From contig JBBQTU010000064.1 in NCBI GenBank assembly GCA_038213005.1, forward strand, positions 1-18,061: a stretch of 18,061 bases of DNA. Reading direction: 5' to 3'. Below, piece after piece: positions 1-7,712 of the stretch. Source of the DNA: JBBQTU01 sp038213005. Lineage in GTDB: Bacteria > Planctomycetota > Phycisphaerae > Tepidisphaerales > Tepidisphaeraceae. Position numbers and translations under genes: made by a program. Below the pieces are notes generated by a model. The model saw only the letters and a list, made by a program, of their open reading frames with translations, had not been told where the DNA came from and did no database searches. The stretch's first letter is position 1, and the number at the start of each line of letters is the position of its first letter.

Positions 1-29
1 GCACTGATGCCAACTTAAAATCGGGGTGC

Positions 30-103
30 CATGGCCAGATCGGTACTCCGAGATGGCCATGATGTCCGCCCCATGCTCATTCCGGAGTACCGGCCTGAGC
101 ATG
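30..103. repeat. Twin-hairpin repeat, copy 1
   Basis: Two hairpins of identical geometry lie in tandem at 30-61 and 72-103. Each has an 8-bp outer stem, a 2x2 internal mismatch, a 4-bp inner stem and a 4-nt loop. Hairpin 1 has outer arms CATGGCCA/TGGCCATG, inner arms TCGG/CCGA and loop TACT. Hairpin 2 has outer arms CATGCTCA/TGAGCATG, inner arms CCGG/CCGG and loop AGTA, the reverse complement of TACT. The second hairpin therefore reads as an inverted, diverged copy of the first, with paired compensatory changes in the outer stem. A second copy lies at 2324-2401. Confidence 0.8.
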
Positions 104-221
104 CCACCCATGTTGATGGACTTCGGCCGCAGCACACTAGGCCCTGACGCGTGATCCGCTGGCCAGATGGGCTGGCCGGGGCGGTCGGCCCCACTTTGAG
201 GACGCACACTGGTTTGAGAGG

Positions 222-317
222 CGTACTCCAGTCTTCGACTGCAACGTCCTCCAGGATGGCGAAGTGTTTCACGTTCAGCGTTGCAACAATCAGATGGTGA
301 GGTTTGGCACAGGGCAA
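222..317 (-). pseudogene. Remnant of a PIN-domain (VapC-like) toxin, C-terminal end
   Basis: On the minus strand, about 30 codons read as HHLIVATLNVKHFAILEDV followed by AVEDW. This resembles the last beta-strand and tail of VapC-type PIN ribonucleases, where the usual pattern is roughly TxNxxDF followed by a strand ending near a Trp. The usual acidic residue of this motif is His here. No PIN N-terminus or antitoxin is visible upstream on that strand; the sequence runs instead into a REP-like repeat at 354-400. The frame stays open downstream but loses PIN character. I read this as a decayed fragment. The match is short, so a chance resemblance is possible. Confidence 0.4.
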
Positions 318-353
318 TCGCGAGTGGCGCTCGTGGCTGGGTCGTTGACCGAA

Positions 354-400
354 AAGCGACTACAGAGTCGCTTCTACGTAGCGGCGACTTTGTAGTCGCG
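354..400. repeat. REP/BIME-like head-to-head hairpin pair, copy 1
   Basis: Two hairpins face away from a central CTACGTAG (374-381). The left is AAGCGACT, loop ACAG, AGTCGCTT (354-373). The right is GCGACT, loop TTGT, AGTCGC (384-399). Each reads outward as a GTAG tetranucleotide followed by a hairpin, which is the layout of bacterial REP sequences mobilised by TnpA-REP (RAYT) Y1 transposases. No such transposase gene is in the window. A closely related copy is at 8944-8997. Confidence 0.75.
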
Positions 401-403
401 GTG

Positions 404-577
404 CGAGCCCGTCCATGCCCCATCCGCCCAAGCTGCCATGAAATCCCAAGGCATTACGCCAATTCTCTAAGGCGTCTCAAAGAATCCGAAAGGATTGCTG
501 GAAAAACGGGCATGCTCGCAGGAGTTCGATTCCGGTAGGAGTTGTAGAAATTTCACTGCAATTGCGCTATTCTTTCT
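404..577. other. Intergenic stretch with no recognisable gene
   Basis: Between the REP-like repeat and the nirA leader I see no recognisable protein, RNA gene or strong hairpin. A plus-strand reading frame at 281-538 crosses the REP-like repeat and looks spurious. Confidence 0.5.
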
Positions 578-590
578 CTGATCGGATCAG
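578..590. promoter_or_regulatory. 13-bp perfect dyad upstream of nirA (candidate operator)
   Basis: CTGATCGGATCAG is a perfect palindrome around a central G. It ends 20 bases before the nirA start codon and 7 bases before its Shine-Dalgarno sequence GAGGAG. The position, between a possible promoter and the ribosome binding site, suits a repressor site or a short mRNA hairpin. No regulator gene is adjacent, so the binding factor is unknown. Confidence 0.35.
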
Positions 591-610
591 TTACCACGAG
601 GAGCTTTAGT

Positions 611-2290
611 ATGAGTTATCTGCCCGGAATGGCTGACATCGAGCGTATCAAGCACGAGAAGGATGCATTGGAGATATGGGACGATATCGCCCGGTATGCC
701 AAGACGGGCTTCGCCTCGATCACGCCCGACGAGATCGCGCGCATGCGCTGGTTTGGCATCTACCAGCAGAAGCCCAATGCCGGCCATTTCATGTGGCGTA
801 TCAAACTACCCGGCGGGCGAGTCACGTCAGGCCAGCTCCGCGAGATCGGCCTGCTGACCAACGAGTATGGCAAGGGCAGCGCCGACATCACCACGCGGCA
901 GGATATCCAGCTCCACTGGATGACGATTGAGAACATGCCCGATGCGCTGGACCGCATCTACAACAAGGTCGGGCTTTACACCGATTTTGCCTGTGGCGAC
1001 ACCCCCCGCAATGTGTGCTCCTGCCCGCTGGATGGGCTGATCCCCAACCAGATCACACCGCTGGGCGGTCTGGTGCAGAACCTGTCGGACATGTTCCGCG
1101 CCGGCGGCAAGGAGTTCTCCAACCTGCCCCGAAAGTTCAAGGTGACGGCCGCGGCCTGCCCGCTGCACTGCCATCAGCCGCAGATCAACGACATCGGTGT
1201 CTTTGGCGTTCTCCGTGATCGCGATGGACAGCAGCAGCGGGGCGTGGGCATCGTCGTCGGCGGCGGGCTTTCTTCCACCCCGCATTTTGCCCAGGGGCTG
1301 CGGGTGTTCATCCCCCAGGACAAGATCCAGGAGCAGGTGCCCAAGATCGCTCGCGAACTGGCCCACCTGTTCAACGACTCGGATGAATGCCGCTACAAGC
1401 GCAAGCATGCCCGCTTCAAGTTCGTGGTGGCCGAGAAGGGCTGGCAATGGATTCGCGAAGAACTCGAGCGACGGCTGGGTTTCAAGCTGGAACATGATGA
1501 GTCGATCGTGAATCCGCGAGGCGCGCTGCATACCGATCACATGGGGGTGGGCACATTGAGTAGCGGTCTGCACTATGTCGGCGTGCCGTTGGAGCGAGGC
1601 CGCTGGAGCGGCGATCAGATGATCGCCGTCGCCGATCTGGCAGAGCGTTTCGCGGCGGCCGGGCAGGGTCAGATCCGTCTGTCGCAGAAACAGAACTTCC
1701 TGCTGGTGAACATCCCCAGGGAGAACCTCGAGCCGCTGTGCCGTGAACTGGAGAAGATCGCCCTGGCGCCCAAGGCCCCGATGTGGCGGGACTCGCTGGT
1801 GAGCTGCACGGGGATGCAGTACTGCAACCTCGCCGTGGTGGAGACCAAGGACCGTGCCAAGCAGATCCTGGAGCATCTGGAAAAGGAAGTGAAACTGGAC
1901 AGCGCGATCATGGTGTCAGTTACCGGCTGCCCCAATAGCTGCGCCCAGGTGCAGATTGCCGATATCGGGCTCACCGGCACGAAGGCGATCTGGAAGGAGC
2001 AGAAGGTCGACGCCTTTGACCTGATGGTGGGCGGCTGCCTCGGTGAAGAGCCCAAATTTGCCACCACGATCGTTCAGAAGATCCCGGCCGATCTCGTCCG
2101 CAGCGTGGTGGCCGAGCTGACTCGCAACTACATGGCACACCGCAACACCGCTGCCGGCGGCGAGCCCGAGACGTTTGGGCAGTTTGTGCAGCGCCATGAT
2201 GCGGCGCAGCTCGCGGCCTGGTCGGCAATTCCTGGCTGGACGCCCAAGCCGCGTCGAACCAGCGAGCCGCCCGCCACCGACAACGCCTAG
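611..2290 (+). CDS. nirA: Ferredoxin-type nitrite/sulfite reductase
   Basis: This 559-residue cytoplasmic enzyme should reduce nitrite to ammonia, or sulfite to sulfide, with six electrons at a coupled siroheme and [4Fe-4S] centre. The N-terminal half has the ferredoxin-like nitrite/sulfite reductase repeat, with ITTRQDIQLHW and the GDTPRNVCSCPLDG stretch. The second repeat holds the cofactor site: C399-x5-C405 (CTGMQYC) and C440-x3-C444 (GCPNSC), all four Cys present. The spacing and the following AQVQIADIGLTG favour the ferredoxin nitrite reductase branch, but sequence alone does not settle nitrite versus sulfite. GAGGAG at 598-603 fixes the start. There are no partner genes such as a nitrate reductase or transporter beside it. 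The gene lies between two direct copies of a twin-hairpin repeat. Length is normal for the family. Confidence 0.88.
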   Translation: MSYLPGMADIERIKHEKDALEIWDDIARYAKTGFASITPDEIARMRWFGIYQQKPNAGHFMWRIKLPGGRVTSGQLREIGLLTNEYGKGSADITTRQDIQLHWMTIENMPDALDRIYNKVGLYTDFACGDTPRNVCSCPLDGLIPNQITPLGGLVQNLSDMFRAGGKEFSNLPRKFKVTAAACPLHCHQPQINDIGVFGVLRDRDGQQQRGVGIVVGGGLSSTPHFAQGLRVFIPQDKIQEQVPKIARELAHLFNDSDECRYKRKHARFKFVVAEKGWQWIREELERRLGFKLEHDESIVNPRGALHTDHMGVGTLSSGLHYVGVPLERGRWSGDQMIAVADLAERFAAAGQGQIRLSQKQNFLLVNIPRENLEPLCRELEKIALAPKAPMWRDSLVSCTGMQYCNLAVVETKDRAKQILEHLEKEVKLDSAIMVSVTGCPNSCAQVQIADIGLTGTKAIWKEQKVDAFDLMVGGCLGEEPKFATTIVQKIPADLVRSVVAELTRNYMAHRNTAAGGEPETFGQFVQRHDAAQLAAWSAIPGWTPKPRRTSEPPATDNA

Positions 2291-2323
2291 CGCATTGTCG
2301 ACGCTTGGATTTAGGGAGGGTGG

Positions 2324-2401
2324 CATGGCCAGATCGGTAGTCCGAGATGGCCATGTCTGACGACACTCACATGGTCATCCCGGAGTACCGGTCTGAGCAG
2401 G
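2324..2401. repeat. Twin-hairpin repeat, copy 2
   Basis: Hairpin 1 (2324-2355) keeps the same outer arms CATGGCCA/TGGCCATG, GA/GA internal mismatch and TCGG/CCGA inner arms as copy 1, with loop TAGT instead of TACT. Hairpin 2 (2370-2401) keeps inner arms CCGG/CCGG and loop AGTA, but its outer stem has two mismatches. The spacer between hairpins is 14 nt, against 10 in copy 1. It sits between the convergent ends of nirA and the membrane protein gene, so it may also act as a bidirectional terminator. Confidence 0.78.
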
Positions 2402-2458
2402 CTACCCTGGAGTTGCCCGCCCGAAAGTTGCGCGTTGGCAATGCGCTAGCCTGATGCG

Positions 2459-4579
2459 TTATCCGGGCAACAGGCCCACAGCATGGTAGGTCAGGCCCAT
2501 TGAGCTGCGCGCCAAGCTGACGATCAGCCAGAAGGCGGCCGCTCCGGCCTCGCCGATGATCATGCCCATGAACAGCGGCTTGGCGGCTCGGTACAGACTC
2601 GCGCCGCCGAATCGCACGATCAGCACCTTGGCGATCCAGCCTATGAAGACGCTGAACCAGATCATCTGGACCGCATAGGAATAGGTGAGCAGGAACCCGA
2701 TCGGATGGAGTGGCCAGCCCACGAACCGCAGGCGCAGCACACTGAGGGCTGTTGTTACAACAGCGCCCAAACCCAGGTGGAACCAGCGATTGTGGGCTTC
2801 GGTCGGCCCGCCGGTGGCGCGATAGTCGCGGACAGCGTCCAGCACGGCACCAGGGGCGCCGCTGACGCCGTACGAGTTGATCGGCACCGACTGGAGCCGA
2901 TCCGCGGTGGCTGAGTAGTTGTACTCCGTGTAGAGCGTGGCTCCGCCGGCCACGCAGTAGCCGACAATCAATGCGCCAAAGAGGCACAGGGTGAAGGGGA
3001 TGACACGCCGCCAGTTTCGCTCGTTTTCGTACGCAGCACCGTCGGCCACCCGGAGGGCCTGCGGGGCAAACCCAGAGATCGACTCACGCTGGTCATGCAC
3101 CAGCATGCCATTGAACAACGCCGCGAAGAAGAATGAGCGGGTGCTGACCTTGTGCGCCAGTGATTGCGGAAGCGACTGTGCCAGGTAGCTGAATGGCCGC
3201 TGCACCGGGGCCGGGATCTGCACAAAAATCAGGCCCGTCTCCGCCACCACCCGGGCCACGGCCAGATACAGCATGCCACTGACCAGCACGATGCATACGG
3301 CCGAGACAATACTCACGCCAGCCACGCAGAGCCACGCGACGATGCCGGCCGAAAAGACAATGGTGCCCCAGCCGGACAGGACGTATGGCAGATAGCGGCC
3401 TTCGGGGTCATCGGCGGCGGGTCGGCCGAGCATCCGGCGGCCGACCATCGCGAAGTGCTTTCGGCCGATCCAGAGCATCGTGAGCGTAAACGGCACCAAC
3501 GCCCCGAAGGTCTGGTCGTTGGCCATGCCAGTGGTGAGGTCTGCTGAATAGGTGCCCAGGATGCACTTAACGACAACCTGGGTGATGATGTAGAGGAACC
3601 AGATGCTGAAGGCCACATTGGTTTGAAGGAAATAGGTGATCCCCAGGATGCAGAAAAAGACCTTGGCTGCCTTGAAACTCCAGTCGGCGTAGCTCAGCGG
3701 CGGGTTGCCGAGGATGCCCCAGAATGCGTAGCCGAGGGGTATCTCCGGCCAGACCTTAGGGTCGTACAGGCGCAGGGCGTTGATGCCGTGGATGATGAAC
3801 ACGATGGTGAATGAGATCCAGAACGCCCGGTTGCGGAACAGCGAATTGACGAAAGTTCCCGGCCGGGGTTGCTCGATCAGCGACAGATAGACCGATGCCA
3901 GCGGATAGGGGAGTCGTTCATTCTCCACCCACTGGCGCCGCAAAACAATGGACAGGCAGATGAAGCCGCCGTAGATGCATGCCATCAGCACGCCCCACGC
4001 GAAGGCGGGCATGGCCCACGCGCGCCACGGAACCGCACGAACACGGGCTACAAAGCTGTCCTGCGAAACATACGCGCGCTGCATAAACTCGCGCACGACC
4101 GGATCATTGGCCCGGTCGGCGATGTCGGTGCGGGTCATGCGGGGGAAGAGCCAGTCTGGCAGGTCCGCTTCCCGGAGCGTTGCAACATGGTCGATGCTTT
4201 GACCGGCCTTGTCCCAGATACCAACAAGGTGGCCCGGCAGGTATCGCATCAAACCACTGCTCGGGATGGCGCAGGTCACCAGGACCATGCACAGCGCCAC
4301 ACCCATTTCCGCGGTGCTGAACGCCCATCGCGGCGCCCAGCGGCTCAGGGGCGCGTTGATCAGCATGATGAACGCCAGGAAGAAGAGGATCAGCCCGATC
4401 GGCAGAAAGTTGCCCACCAGGTAGGTGTTGACCACCACGTAGTCGTTGTAGGCCGTCAGCCCGCAGATAAAAATGACGCCCAGCAGCCCCAGAAGGAAGC
4501 TGCGCAGATTGACCGGTCGGCGATCACTTGGCGTGCCCAGGACGGGCGCGGCATCTTCGTCTGTTGAGGGAACTGCCAT
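2459..4579 (-). CDS. Large multi-pass membrane protein, DUF6785/DUF6784-like
   Basis: This 706-residue protein has a dozen or more hydrophobic membrane segments. A short soluble N-terminus (about 20 residues) comes first, then three close helices to about residue 110. A soluble loop of about 75 residues rich in charged and aromatic residues follows, then the remaining helices. The C-terminal part contains ISGFAPQALRVADG and, later, WPLHPIGFLLTYSYAVQMIW. I associate these with the paired DUF6785 (N-terminal) and DUF6784 (C-terminal) domains of planctomycete and verrucomicrobial membrane proteins, which have a vague oligopeptide-transporter-like look. Substrate and function are unknown. The ATG at 4579 is the first plausible start; no strong Shine-Dalgarno precedes it. 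It is divergent from polA, with 194 bases between the starts. Confidence 0.75.
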   Translation of the reverse strand: MAVPSTDEDAAPVLGTPSDRRPVNLRSFLLGLLGVIFICGLTAYNDYVVVNTYLVGNFLPIGLILFFLAFIMLINAPLSRWAPRWAFSTAEMGVALCMVLVTCAIPSSGLMRYLPGHLVGIWDKAGQSIDHVATLREADLPDWLFPRMTRTDIADRANDPVVREFMQRAYVSQDSFVARVRAVPWRAWAMPAFAWGVLMACIYGGFICLSIVLRRQWVENERLPYPLASVYLSLIEQPRPGTFVNSLFRNRAFWISFTIVFIIHGINALRLYDPKVWPEIPLGYAFWGILGNPPLSYADWSFKAAKVFFCILGITYFLQTNVAFSIWFLYIITQVVVKCILGTYSADLTTGMANDQTFGALVPFTLTMLWIGRKHFAMVGRRMLGRPAADDPEGRYLPYVLSGWGTIVFSAGIVAWLCVAGVSIVSAVCIVLVSGMLYLAVARVVAETGLIFVQIPAPVQRPFSYLAQSLPQSLAHKVSTRSFFFAALFNGMLVHDQRESISGFAPQALRVADGAAYENERNWRRVIPFTLCLFGALIVGYCVAGGATLYTEYNYSATADRLQSVPINSYGVSGAPGAVLDAVRDYRATGGPTEAHNRWFHLGLGAVVTTALSVLRLRFVGWPLHPIGFLLTYSYAVQMIWFSVFIGWIAKVLIVRFGGASLYRAAKPLFMGMIIGEAGAAAFWLIVSLARSSMGLTYHAVGLLPG

Positions 4580-4773
4580 GTCTTACATTCCGTGGTCAAA
4601 TATTGGACTGGGAAACGCGACTGCTCGAGCAAACCCGGCCGAGACTGAACGACACCACGGCCGGATTATGTACATTACGCAACATCGCTGCAACTCCGCC
4701 CGGACCTTCTGCGGCACATTCCTGGTATCCGCAGTTTCACCTGACTTCCGGCCGGTGGTATGCTCGGCAGCCA
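4580..4773. promoter_or_regulatory. Divergent intergenic region with candidate polA promoter
   Basis: This segment must drive both the membrane protein gene (minus) and polA (plus). An extended -10 box, TGGTATGCT (4756-4764), lies 9 bases before the polA ATG; the -35 region is weak. No Shine-Dalgarno sequence precedes the polA ATG. If this promoter is used, transcription would start almost at the ATG and the mRNA would be essentially leaderless. The open frame extends upstream to 4528, but that extension has no homology to the DNA polymerase I start. Confidence 0.35.
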
Positions 4774-7623
4774 ATGCCCAAGACGTTCTACATCATCGAC
4801 GGCCACGCCCAGATTTTCCGATCCTATTTCGCTCCATTCCGTCCGCTGAGCAGCCCCACCGGCGAGCCGTCTAAGGCTCCTTACGTCTTCGCCCAGGGTT
4901 TGTTGAATCTGATCGAGAGGTGCCACCCGGATTATCTGGTGATGGTCATCGACACGGGCAACCGCAACGTTTTTCGCACCCAGCTCTATCCCGACTACAA
5001 GGCCCACCGCCCCGCACCTCCGGAGGACTTTCACCCGCAGGAGCAGCGGATTCTGCGCATGGTCGCCGACGCCGGCATCCCGGTGATTGGCCAGTCCGGC
5101 TTTGAGGCCGACGACCTGATCGCCACGATCGCCCATCAGTTGGCGGAGCAGGATTTCCAGGTCGTGGTGGTCTCGCGAGATAAGGACCTGCGGCAGATCG
5201 TCACCGGCAAGGTCGTGCTCTATGACATGCAGGCCGATTCGTTCATGGACGCCCAAGGGGTTGAGAAGGAATATGGCTACACCCCGGCCCAGGCGGTGGA
5301 AGTGCAGACCCTGACCGGCGACTCCACCGACAACATCCCCGGCATTCCGGGCGTCGGGGAGAAGACGGCCGCCAAGCTCGTTCGCCAATATGGCTCGGCC
5401 GACGCGGTGCTGCAGCACCTGGACGAACTGACCCCCAAGCTTCGGGAGAATTTCCAGAAGGCGGGAGCGTTCCTTCCGGTCTCGCGGCGGTTGGTCACGC
5501 TTCGAAACGATGTTCCGCTGGAACTGGATATGGAGCACTGCCGCTTCAAGGGCATCAACGTCGACGGGCTCAAGACCCATTTTGAGGAACTCGGGCTCAA
5601 GCAACTCCTGCAGCGCATCGGAGCGGTGGCGAAAGAGACGCCCGCCCCACGCGCCAGCAAGACCAAGCCTGGCGACACGTCGGTGGACCTTTTCGGCACC
5701 ATGGCCCGGGCAGCGAATCAGGACGCGGAGCTGCCTTCTACGCAGCCAGCCCCCGTCGCGGCAGGCGCACCCGAGGCGCTAGCCGTCCCGCAGGAGCCGC
5801 TGGCGACATCCGACAACCTGGACTATCGCCTCGTCACGACCGAGGCGGAACTGGACGCCTTCGTTGCCGAGTTGCGAGACCAGACGCGATTTGCCTTCGA
5901 CACCGAGACCGATGCGCTGGGTGCCATGTGCAGCAACATGGTGGGAATGAGCTTCTCGTGGAAGCACGGGACCGGCTGGTACATCCCCGTCGCTGGCCCG
6001 CTGGGAGCCACCTGGCTGCCGCGGCAGCGAGTGATTGACGCGGTTGGGCCGATCCTGGAAGACGCTTCGATCGGTAAAGTCGGGCACAACATCAAGTATG
6101 ACATGCTCGTGCTGCGCTGCCTGGGTGTCCGCCTCCGCGGCGTGCGCACCGACAGCATGGTTGCGGCGTTCCTCATCGACTCCAGCCGGTTCTCCTACGG
6201 TATCGACCGCCTGTCGGCCGAGCTGCTGCACTTTCGCAAGATCCCCACCAGTGACCTGATCGGCTCAGGGCGCAACCAGATATCGATGGAGCAGGTGGAC
6301 CTCACTCGCGTGGCTCGCTACGCCGCGGAAGATGCCGACATCGCACTGCGGCTGGCCGACCTGTTTGAGTCGCAGCTCGACCAGTCGCCGGCCTTGCGCA
6401 AGCTGCACGACGACCTGGAAATCCCGCTGATTGATGTGCTGGTGCAGATGGAGTTTGACGGCGTCTCGATCGACCCGGACATGCTGCGACAGCAGAGCGC
6501 AGTGTTGGGCGAGCGGGTGGAACTGCTCAAAGGGCAGATCATGGAAGCCGCCGGGACCACTTTCAACCCCGACTCGCCCAAGCAACTTGGTGACGTGCTG
6601 TTCGGAAAGTTGGGGCTGCGCGTGATCAAGCGCAACCCCACCGGGCCCAGCACGGATGTCGAAGTGCTGGAGAAACTGTCGCTGGAGCATCCTGTTCCCC
6701 GGTTGATTCTGGAATATCGCAGCCTGGTAAAGCTGAAGAACACCTACCTCGATACGCTGCCGCAAACGATCAACCCGCGGACCCGCCGCATCCATGCCAG
6801 TTTCAGTCAGATCGGTGCTGAGACCGGCCGGCTGAGCTGCAACGATCCCAACCTGCAGAACATCCCGATCCGCACAGACGAAGGCCGGCGAATCCGCCTG
6901 GCGTTTGTGCCGGCCGACCGCGCTCAGGATGTGTTGATCACGGCCGACTACAGCCAGATCGAACTGCGCGTGCTGGCCCACTTCACGCAGGAGCCGGCGC
7001 TGGTGCGGGCCTTCGAGGCCGACGAGGACATTCACCGTGCGGTGGCGGCGGAGGTCTTTGGCGTGCCGCTGGAGGCCGTGACCAAGGAGCAGCGATCGCA
7101 GGCGAAGGTGGTCAACTTCGGCATCATCTACGGCGTGAGCGCCTTCGGGTTGGCGCGGCGCATCGAGGGCCTCTCGCAACAGGCGGCTCAGAAGCTGATC
7201 GACGACTACCACGCCCGTTTCCCTGCGATCAAGACGTTCCTCGAGACGTGCGTACAGCAGGCCAAACAGTTGCGGTACGTCCAGACCATCATGGGTCGAA
7301 GGCGGCATCTGCCGCTGATCGACAGCCGGATCGTCGCCCAGCGCAATGCATCGGAACGCATGGCGATTAACTCGGTCGTGCAGGGCTCGGCGGCCGACCT
7401 GATCAAGGTGGCGATGGTCAACATCCATCGCCGCATCCAGCGGGAAAATCACCCCAGCCGCATGCTGCTGCAGGTGCATGACGAACTGGTCTTCGAGACG
7501 CCCAGGTCGCAGGTGGACGGCGAAGCCGAGATGGTCCGCCATGAGATGGAGCACGCGATGACGCTGCGCGTCCCGGTCAAGGTGGACGTCGGCTGGGGCA
7601 TCAACTGGCAGGAGGGCAAGTAG
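4774..7623 (+). CDS. polA: DNA polymerase I
   Basis: This 949-residue enzyme does repair synthesis and removes RNA primers. The N-terminal 5' nuclease (about 1-300) shows FYIIDGHAQIFRSYF, YPDYKAHR, FEADDLIATIA, VSRDKDLRQIV and the helix-hairpin-helix stretch GIPGVGEKTAAKLV. An Ala/Pro-rich linker (about 290-350) follows. The 3'-5' exonuclease appears active: D376 and E378 in FDTETDAL, then HNIKYDM and YAAEDADIAL. The polymerase domain has motif A with D725 (ADYSQIELRVL), the O-helix with KVVNFGIIYG, and motif C with D903-E904 (QVHDELVFE). The Phe in NFG is the residue that favours dNTPs over ddNTPs. I chose the ATG at 4774 because MPKTFYIIDGHAQIF matches the family start; the 82 codons of open frame upstream do not. 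It is close to the 928 residues of E. coli Pol I. Confidence 0.97.
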   Translation: MPKTFYIIDGHAQIFRSYFAPFRPLSSPTGEPSKAPYVFAQGLLNLIERCHPDYLVMVIDTGNRNVFRTQLYPDYKAHRPAPPEDFHPQEQRILRMVADAGIPVIGQSGFEADDLIATIAHQLAEQDFQVVVVSRDKDLRQIVTGKVVLYDMQADSFMDAQGVEKEYGYTPAQAVEVQTLTGDSTDNIPGIPGVGEKTAAKLVRQYGSADAVLQHLDELTPKLRENFQKAGAFLPVSRRLVTLRNDVPLELDMEHCRFKGINVDGLKTHFEELGLKQLLQRIGAVAKETPAPRASKTKPGDTSVDLFGTMARAANQDAELPSTQPAPVAAGAPEALAVPQEPLATSDNLDYRLVTTEAELDAFVAELRDQTRFAFDTETDALGAMCSNMVGMSFSWKHGTGWYIPVAGPLGATWLPRQRVIDAVGPILEDASIGKVGHNIKYDMLVLRCLGVRLRGVRTDSMVAAFLIDSSRFSYGIDRLSAELLHFRKIPTSDLIGSGRNQISMEQVDLTRVARYAAEDADIALRLADLFESQLDQSPALRKLHDDLEIPLIDVLVQMEFDGVSIDPDMLRQQSAVLGERVELLKGQIMEAAGTTFNPDSPKQLGDVLFGKLGLRVIKRNPTGPSTDVEVLEKLSLEHPVPRLILEYRSLVKLKNTYLDTLPQTINPRTRRIHASFSQIGAETGRLSCNDPNLQNIPIRTDEGRRIRLAFVPADRAQDVLITADYSQIELRVLAHFTQEPALVRAFEADEDIHRAVAAEVFGVPLEAVTKEQRSQAKVVNFGIIYGVSAFGLARRIEGLSQQAAQKLIDDYHARFPAIKTFLETCVQQAKQLRYVQTIMGRRRHLPLIDSRIVAQRNASERMAINSVVQGSAADLIKVAMVNIHRRIQRENHPSRMLLQVHDELVFETPRSQVDGEAEMVRHEMEHAMTLRVPVKVDVGWGINWQEGK

Positions 7624-7633
7624 AAGGCATGGT

Positions 7634-7663
7634 CCCCTCCCCCTGGGAAGGGTTAGGGAGGGG
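7634..7663. terminator. GC-rich hairpin after polA (candidate terminator or repeat)
   Basis: An 8-bp stem (CCCCTCCC at 7634-7641 with GGGAGGGG at 7656-7663) encloses a 14-nt loop and begins 10 bases after the polA stop codon. A U-tract is missing, so an intrinsic terminator is not certain. The motif also resembles a C/G-rich repeat scattered between genes in planctomycete genomes (from memory). A second small hairpin, GCGGG-ATGCA-CCCGC, at 7689-7703 is just past the end of the next gene on the minus strand. Confidence 0.45.
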
Positions 7664-7712
7664 GTTGAGTGCGACAGTGCCAGTATCTGCGGGATGCACC
7701 CGCAAGCGGGCG

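Noticed and set aside
827..1876. 349-codon open frame on the minus strand inside nirA
   Set aside because: It is antisense to a clearly conserved enzyme. It has no recognisable domain and is explained by high GC content.
611..2290. nirA as a dissimilatory sulfite reductase or CysI
   Set aside because: The single-chain, about 560-residue layout and the CTGMQYC plus GCPNSC spacing fit the assimilatory ferredoxin type better, although sulfite as substrate is not excluded.
4528..4773. N-terminal extension of 82 codons in frame with polA
   Set aside because: The extension has no resemblance to DNA polymerase I, and MPKTFYIIDGHAQ at 4774 matches the known start of the family.
6265..7554. 429-codon minus-strand open frame inside polA
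   Set aside because: It is a shadow of the polymerase domain in GC-rich DNA, with no motif of its own.
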